18,431 nt of DNA from contig JAEDIH010000021.1 in NCBI GenBank assembly GCA_016292575.1, forward strand, positions 1 through 18,431. Reading direction: 5' to 3'. Source of the stretch: Clostridiaceae bacterium (lineage in GTDB: Bacteria > Bacillota > Clostridia > Oscillospirales > Acutalibacteraceae). The notes under the pieces are model-generated. The model was not told where the DNA came from, did no database searches, and saw only the letters and a list, made by a program, of their open reading frames with translations. This document shows positions 15,846-18,431 of this stretch, one piece after another. Every line of letters begins with the position of its first letter. Positions within the stretch are counted from its first letter, which is position 1. The translations under genes and the position numbers were made by a program.

Positions 15846-16568
15846 TTACTTTCCAACGCTCTCCGCCGTGTGGCTGTCGCTTGAAAAAACGAGCGTTCCC
15901 CCGTTTTGAAGAATATACTGCTTTATCTCCACCGAGGGGTAGGGCGTTGTTCGGTAGCCCCTTGAAATTGCGCCGGTGTTGACCTCAAAGGGTCTGCCGG
16001 TTTTGAGCAGCTCGTTGCACGCGTTTTTCCAGGCGGAAATGTACCTCGGGTTGTTTTCATCAAAAAGCGGCGTCTGCTCCTGAAATTTTGTAATCAGGTC
16101 AAAGTGACCGATGATGTCGGCGTTGGTTTTCCTGATAACGTTGCCCATGAGCCGATAGTATTCTTCAACAAGGGCATAGATATCGCCGCCGAAAAAATTT
16201 TCGGCAGCGTTTTTGAGCGTTTCGGCGTCCTCGTCAACCGGGATATACGCGTCCCCTGCTTTAAGATAGTGAACCGAGCCGATAGAATAATCGAACATAT
16301 CGGTCGGTTCGTCTGAAAAATAATCCTGCTCAATGCCGCAAAGAACCTCAATTTTTCCCTTGTACTTTTCCTTGAGGGCGGAGATTTCCGCAACATAGGC
16401 AGAAATTTTTTCCTTTTTAATGCAGTAGCTTTCGTCAATCGCAGTGTAAGCGTGGTCGGAAATTCCAATGGCGTCAAGCCCTGCGCAAACGGCGGCAAGA
16501 ACCATCTCCTCCGGAGTGTTTTTGCCGTCGCTGAAGGTTGTGTGGGTGTGGAGGTCTTGCTTTTTCAT
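15846..16568 (-). CDS. PHP-domain histidinol-phosphatase-like protein, apparently C-terminally short
   Basis: A 240-residue protein of the PHP metal-dependent phosphatase family. Metal-ligand motifs are in family order: HTH at 7-9, SDH at 37-39, GIE with E80, SVH with H100, GHFD with H155, and SSDSH with D231 and H233. This HisK/HisJ-type protein would remove phosphate from L-histidinol phosphate in histidine synthesis. That role is supported by its place as the last gene of the his cluster, where its ATG shares one base with the hisIE stop (TGATG). The protein ends only seven residues after the final DSH motif. Relatives usually continue some 25-30 residues with a closing strand and helix, from family knowledge. 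The lost part coincides with the repeat-rich DNA downstream. It may be still active, because all ligands remain, or a slightly eroded gene. Other PHP phosphoesterase substrates are possible. Confidence 0.85.
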   Translation of the reverse strand: MKKQDLHTHTTFSDGKNTPEEMVLAAVCAGLDAIGISDHAYTAIDESYCIKKEKISAYVAEISALKEKYKGKIEVLCGIEQDYFSDEPTDMFDYSIGSVHYLKAGDAYIPVDEDAETLKNAAENFFGGDIYALVEEYYRLMGNVIRKTNADIIGHFDLITKFQEQTPLFDENNPRYISAWKNACNELLKTGRPFEVNTGAISRGYRTTPYPSVEIKQYILQNGGTLVFSSDSHTAESVGK

Positions 16569-17215
16569 CAGGTCATCTTCTCCTGCTTAACTTTTTTGTC
16601 AATGACATGGCGCGAGGCAAGCTCTTTGTGGATATCCTCAAGCGAAATTCCGGCTTCGATCATGAGCACCATTACGTGATAGGCAAGGTCGGCAATTTCA
16701 TAGACCGTTTCCTTTTTGTCCTGCGCCTTTGCGGCAATGATAACCTCCGTGCTTTCCTCCCCAACCTTTTTCAAAATTTTATCAAGACCCTTTTCAAAAA
16801 GATAGGTCGTGTATGAGCCTTCCTTTTTTTCGGTTTTCCTGCCCTTGATAAGCTCAAAAAGCTGCTCATAGGAAAATGCCTGCCTTTCCTCGCTCTCAAA
16901 AACGGGGTTTTCAAAGCATGACGTTGTTCCGAGATGGCAGGCAGGACCCTCCGGCTCAACAAGAACAACAAGGGCGTCCTTGTCGCAGTCGGCCGTGATT
17001 GACACAATGTGCTGAAAGTTTCCGCTGGTTTCGCCTTTCAGCCACAGCTCCTGCCTCGACCTGCTGAAAAAGCAGGTCAATTCCTTTTCCATTGAAATTT
17101 TAAGGCTTTCCCTGTTCATATATGCGAGGGTGAGAACGCGCTTTGAAACGCTGTCCACCACTATTGCCGGGATAAGCCCTTTTTCGTCAAACTTCAGTTC
17201 ATCTATGTTAAGCAT
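16568..17215 (-). CDS. hisIE: Bifunctional phosphoribosyl-AMP cyclohydrolase / phosphoribosyl-ATP pyrophosphatase
   Basis: A 215-residue fusion. The N-terminal HisI part (about 1-110) has the LAYMNRESL motif, the Mg-binding ADCDKD (D76, D78, D80), and the zinc-ligand pattern PACHLGTTSC (C93, C100). The C-terminal HisE part (about 118-205) has the KKVGEESTE motif and EIADLAYH. HisE hydrolyses PR-ATP to PR-AMP and HisI opens the ring to ProFAR, steps two and three of histidine synthesis in the cytosol. Length and domain order are normal for the fused form. GAGGAGG lies 7 nt before the ATG at 17215. The gene starts 12 nt after hisF and its stop overlaps the start of the PHP gene by 1 nt, so it is operonic. 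Confidence 0.97.
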   Translation of the reverse strand: MLNIDELKFDEKGLIPAIVVDSVSKRVLTLAYMNRESLKISMEKELTCFFSRSRQELWLKGETSGNFQHIVSITADCDKDALVVLVEPEGPACHLGTTSCFENPVFESEERQAFSYEQLFELIKGRKTEKKEGSYTTYLFEKGLDKILKKVGEESTEVIIAAKAQDKKETVYEIADLAYHVMVLMIEAGISLEDIHKELASRHVIDKKVKQEKMT

Positions 17216-17227
17216 TGGTGTTCCTCC

Positions 17228-17986
17228 TCATATTCTTGCACTGATACCGTTTTTTCTCATCTCTTTTTTAAGCTCGGGAATGCTGACCTCGCCGAAATGG
17301 AAGATTGAAGCGGCAAGCCCTGCGTCAACACCCGGCAGAGCCTTGAAAAGGGTGATGAAATCTTCGGTTTTCCCTGCGCCGCCGGACGCGATTACGGGAA
17401 CGTTCACCACCGCGCAGACCGCCTCGAGCATTTCAAGGTCAAAGCCTTGTTTCACGCCGTCGGTGTCAATGGAGTTGAGAACAATCTCCCCCGCTCCGCT
17501 TTCAACGCCGCGCTTGATCCATTCAATGGCCTCCAGTCCGGTGTTTTCCCGTCCGCCCTTTGCAAACACCCTGAAAACCCCGTCAACGCGCTTAACGTCC
17601 ACCGAAAGCACAACGCATTGGTCGCCGTAAAGCTTGGCGGCCTCTTTAATAAGGTTCGGATTCCTGATTGCGCCGGAGTTCACGCTGACCTTGTCCGCGC
17701 CGCACTTGAGTACCCTGTCGAAATCCTCAACAGTGTTAATTCCGCCGCCGACGGTGAGAGGTATGAACACATTCCTTGCCGTTTCGCAAAGAATGTCGGT
17801 GAACAGCTTCCTTCCGTCTGAGGAAGCGGTAATGTCATAAAAAACAAGCTCGTCCGCGCCGCACCGGCTGTAATACTTTGCAAGCTCAACGGGCGAGGAA
17901 ATTTCGCGCAGTCCCTCAAAGTTAACTCCCTTAACAACCCGGCCGTCTCTTACGTCAAGGCAGGGTATTATCCTTTTTGTAATCAT
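17228..17986 (-). CDS. hisF: Imidazole glycerol phosphate synthase cyclase subunit
   Basis: A 252-residue (beta/alpha)8 barrel of normal length. Catalytic acids are at the expected places: D11 in PCLDV and D130 in SVDVKR. Phosphate-binding loops are visible at VGGGI (79-83) and in the later ASGGAG. With the HisH glutaminase it turns PRFAR and ammonia into imidazole-glycerol phosphate plus AICAR. HisH is not in this window and is expected upstream of hisA. The ATG overlaps the hisA stop codon as ATGA, a typical translational coupling. The next gene, hisIE, begins 12 nt downstream. Confidence 0.98.
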   Translation of the reverse strand: MITKRIIPCLDVRDGRVVKGVNFEGLREISSPVELAKYYSRCGADELVFYDITASSDGRKLFTDILCETARNVFIPLTVGGGINTVEDFDRVLKCGADKVSVNSGAIRNPNLIKEAAKLYGDQCVVLSVDVKRVDGVFRVFAKGGRENTGLEAIEWIKRGVESGAGEIVLNSIDTDGVKQGFDLEMLEAVCAVVNVPVIASGGAGKTEDFITLFKALPGVDAGLAASIFHFGEVSIPELKKEMRKNGISARI

Positions 17987-18431
17987 TTTGCCACCTCGAT
18001 TGCTTCGCCCAAATCAATGGCCTTTGTGTAGTAAGCCTTTCCGATTATTGCGCCGTAGATACAAAGCTTTCTGAGCGCCTTAACATCGTTAATTGACGAA
18101 ACGCCGCCCGAAGCGACGATGTCAACGGAGAATTTTTCGGAAAGCTTTTTATACAGCTCTCGGTTTGTTCCGACCATTGCGCCGTCCTTTGAAATATCAG
18201 TGCAGATGAGCGTTCGTACGCCGATTTTTTCCATTCTTTCGCAAAAATCAAAGGCGTCAATTCCGGAGCTTTCCGTCCAGCCTTTAATTGCCGCAAAGCC
18301 GTCCTTGATATCAATACCGACAGCAATTTTTTCGCCGTATTTTTCGACCGCTTCCCGTACAAAGCCTTCGTTTGTCACGGCGGCAGTGCCGAGAATGACC
18401 CTGTCAAGCCCGGCGGAAATATACTTTTCAA
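17983..18431 (-). CDS. hisA: ProFAR isomerase, C-terminal part (5' end outside window)
   Basis: The frame is open to the right edge and gives the last 148 residues, about 60% of a usual 240-residue HisA. The visible part starts in the middle of the barrel (SAGLDRVILGTAAV) and includes GIDIKDG, the catalytic-acid loop TDISKDGAMVGTN, and the phosphate-binding ASGGVSSINDVKAL. It is HisA rather than HisF because of the ISKDG loop and its place directly before a full hisF. It isomerises ProFAR to PRFAR. A GTG at 18378 could be read as a start but lies in mid-domain, so it is not the real start. The TGA overlaps the hisF ATG by 4 bp. Confidence 0.96.
   Translation of the reverse strand, partial: EKYISAGLDRVILGTAAVTNEGFVREAVEKYGEKIAVGIDIKDGFAAIKGWTESSGIDAFDFCERMEKIGVRTLICTDISKDGAMVGTNRELYKKLSEKFSVDIVASGGVSSINDVKALRKLCIYGAIIGKAYYTKAIDLGEAIEVAK

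Overview
The window looks like a chromosomal piece of a gut-type Firmicutes, most likely a member of the Clostridia (Oscillospirales/Ruminococcaceae-like). This is inferred from AGGAGG-type ribosome binding sites, Gram-positive secretion signals, very large secreted proteins with InlB-like repeats, and a his operon ending hisA-hisF-hisIE. No rRNA, tRNA, CRISPR array, transposase or phage gene was seen.

Region 1 (1-9194, minus strand). Two very small genes precede one gigantic gene that runs off the left edge. A 40-residue amphipathic peptide (9194-9072) is followed by a 12-bp hairpin. Next come a 50-residue peptide with a CxxC pair and a hydrophobic C-terminal half (8955-8803), and a secreted protein of at least 2927 residues (8783 to beyond 1). 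The giant protein has a signal peptide, an array of about a dozen CxxC modules (residues 168-488), one EF-hand-type loop (830-841), and four copies of a long degenerate helical repeat. Its last visible residues form an amphipathic helix. Because the gene has no stop codon inside the window, only its antisense shadow ORFs are easy to notice here.

Region 2 (9327-14244). A second large secreted protein (about 1553 residues, minus strand) is built from six repeats of one kind and five InlB/Listeria-Bacteroides-like repeats. It ends in a Cys/His-rich module and a basic amphipathic tail. It has a good sigma-A-type promoter and is divergent from an AraC-family regulator (14245-15153, plus strand). 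All four minus-strand genes may form one surface-protein locus under this regulator. That grouping is inferred from position and shared features only.

Region 3 (15154-15845). This stretch is non-coding and full of repeats: 71-bp direct repeats, an inverted copy of their palindromic core, a related GC-rich hairpin, and two heptamer microsatellites in opposite orientation. It directly abuts the 3' end of a PHP-type phosphatase gene that appears to lack its usual C-terminus.

Region 4 (15846-18431, minus strand). This is the tail of a histidine biosynthesis operon: hisA (5' part outside the window), hisF, hisIE and a PHP-domain histidinol-phosphatase-like gene. The genes are joined by a 4-bp overlap, a 12-bp gap and a 1-bp overlap. 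Together they would convert PR-ATP to imidazole-glycerol phosphate (with HisH and HisG elsewhere). The PHP protein is a candidate for the later histidinol-phosphate phosphatase step.
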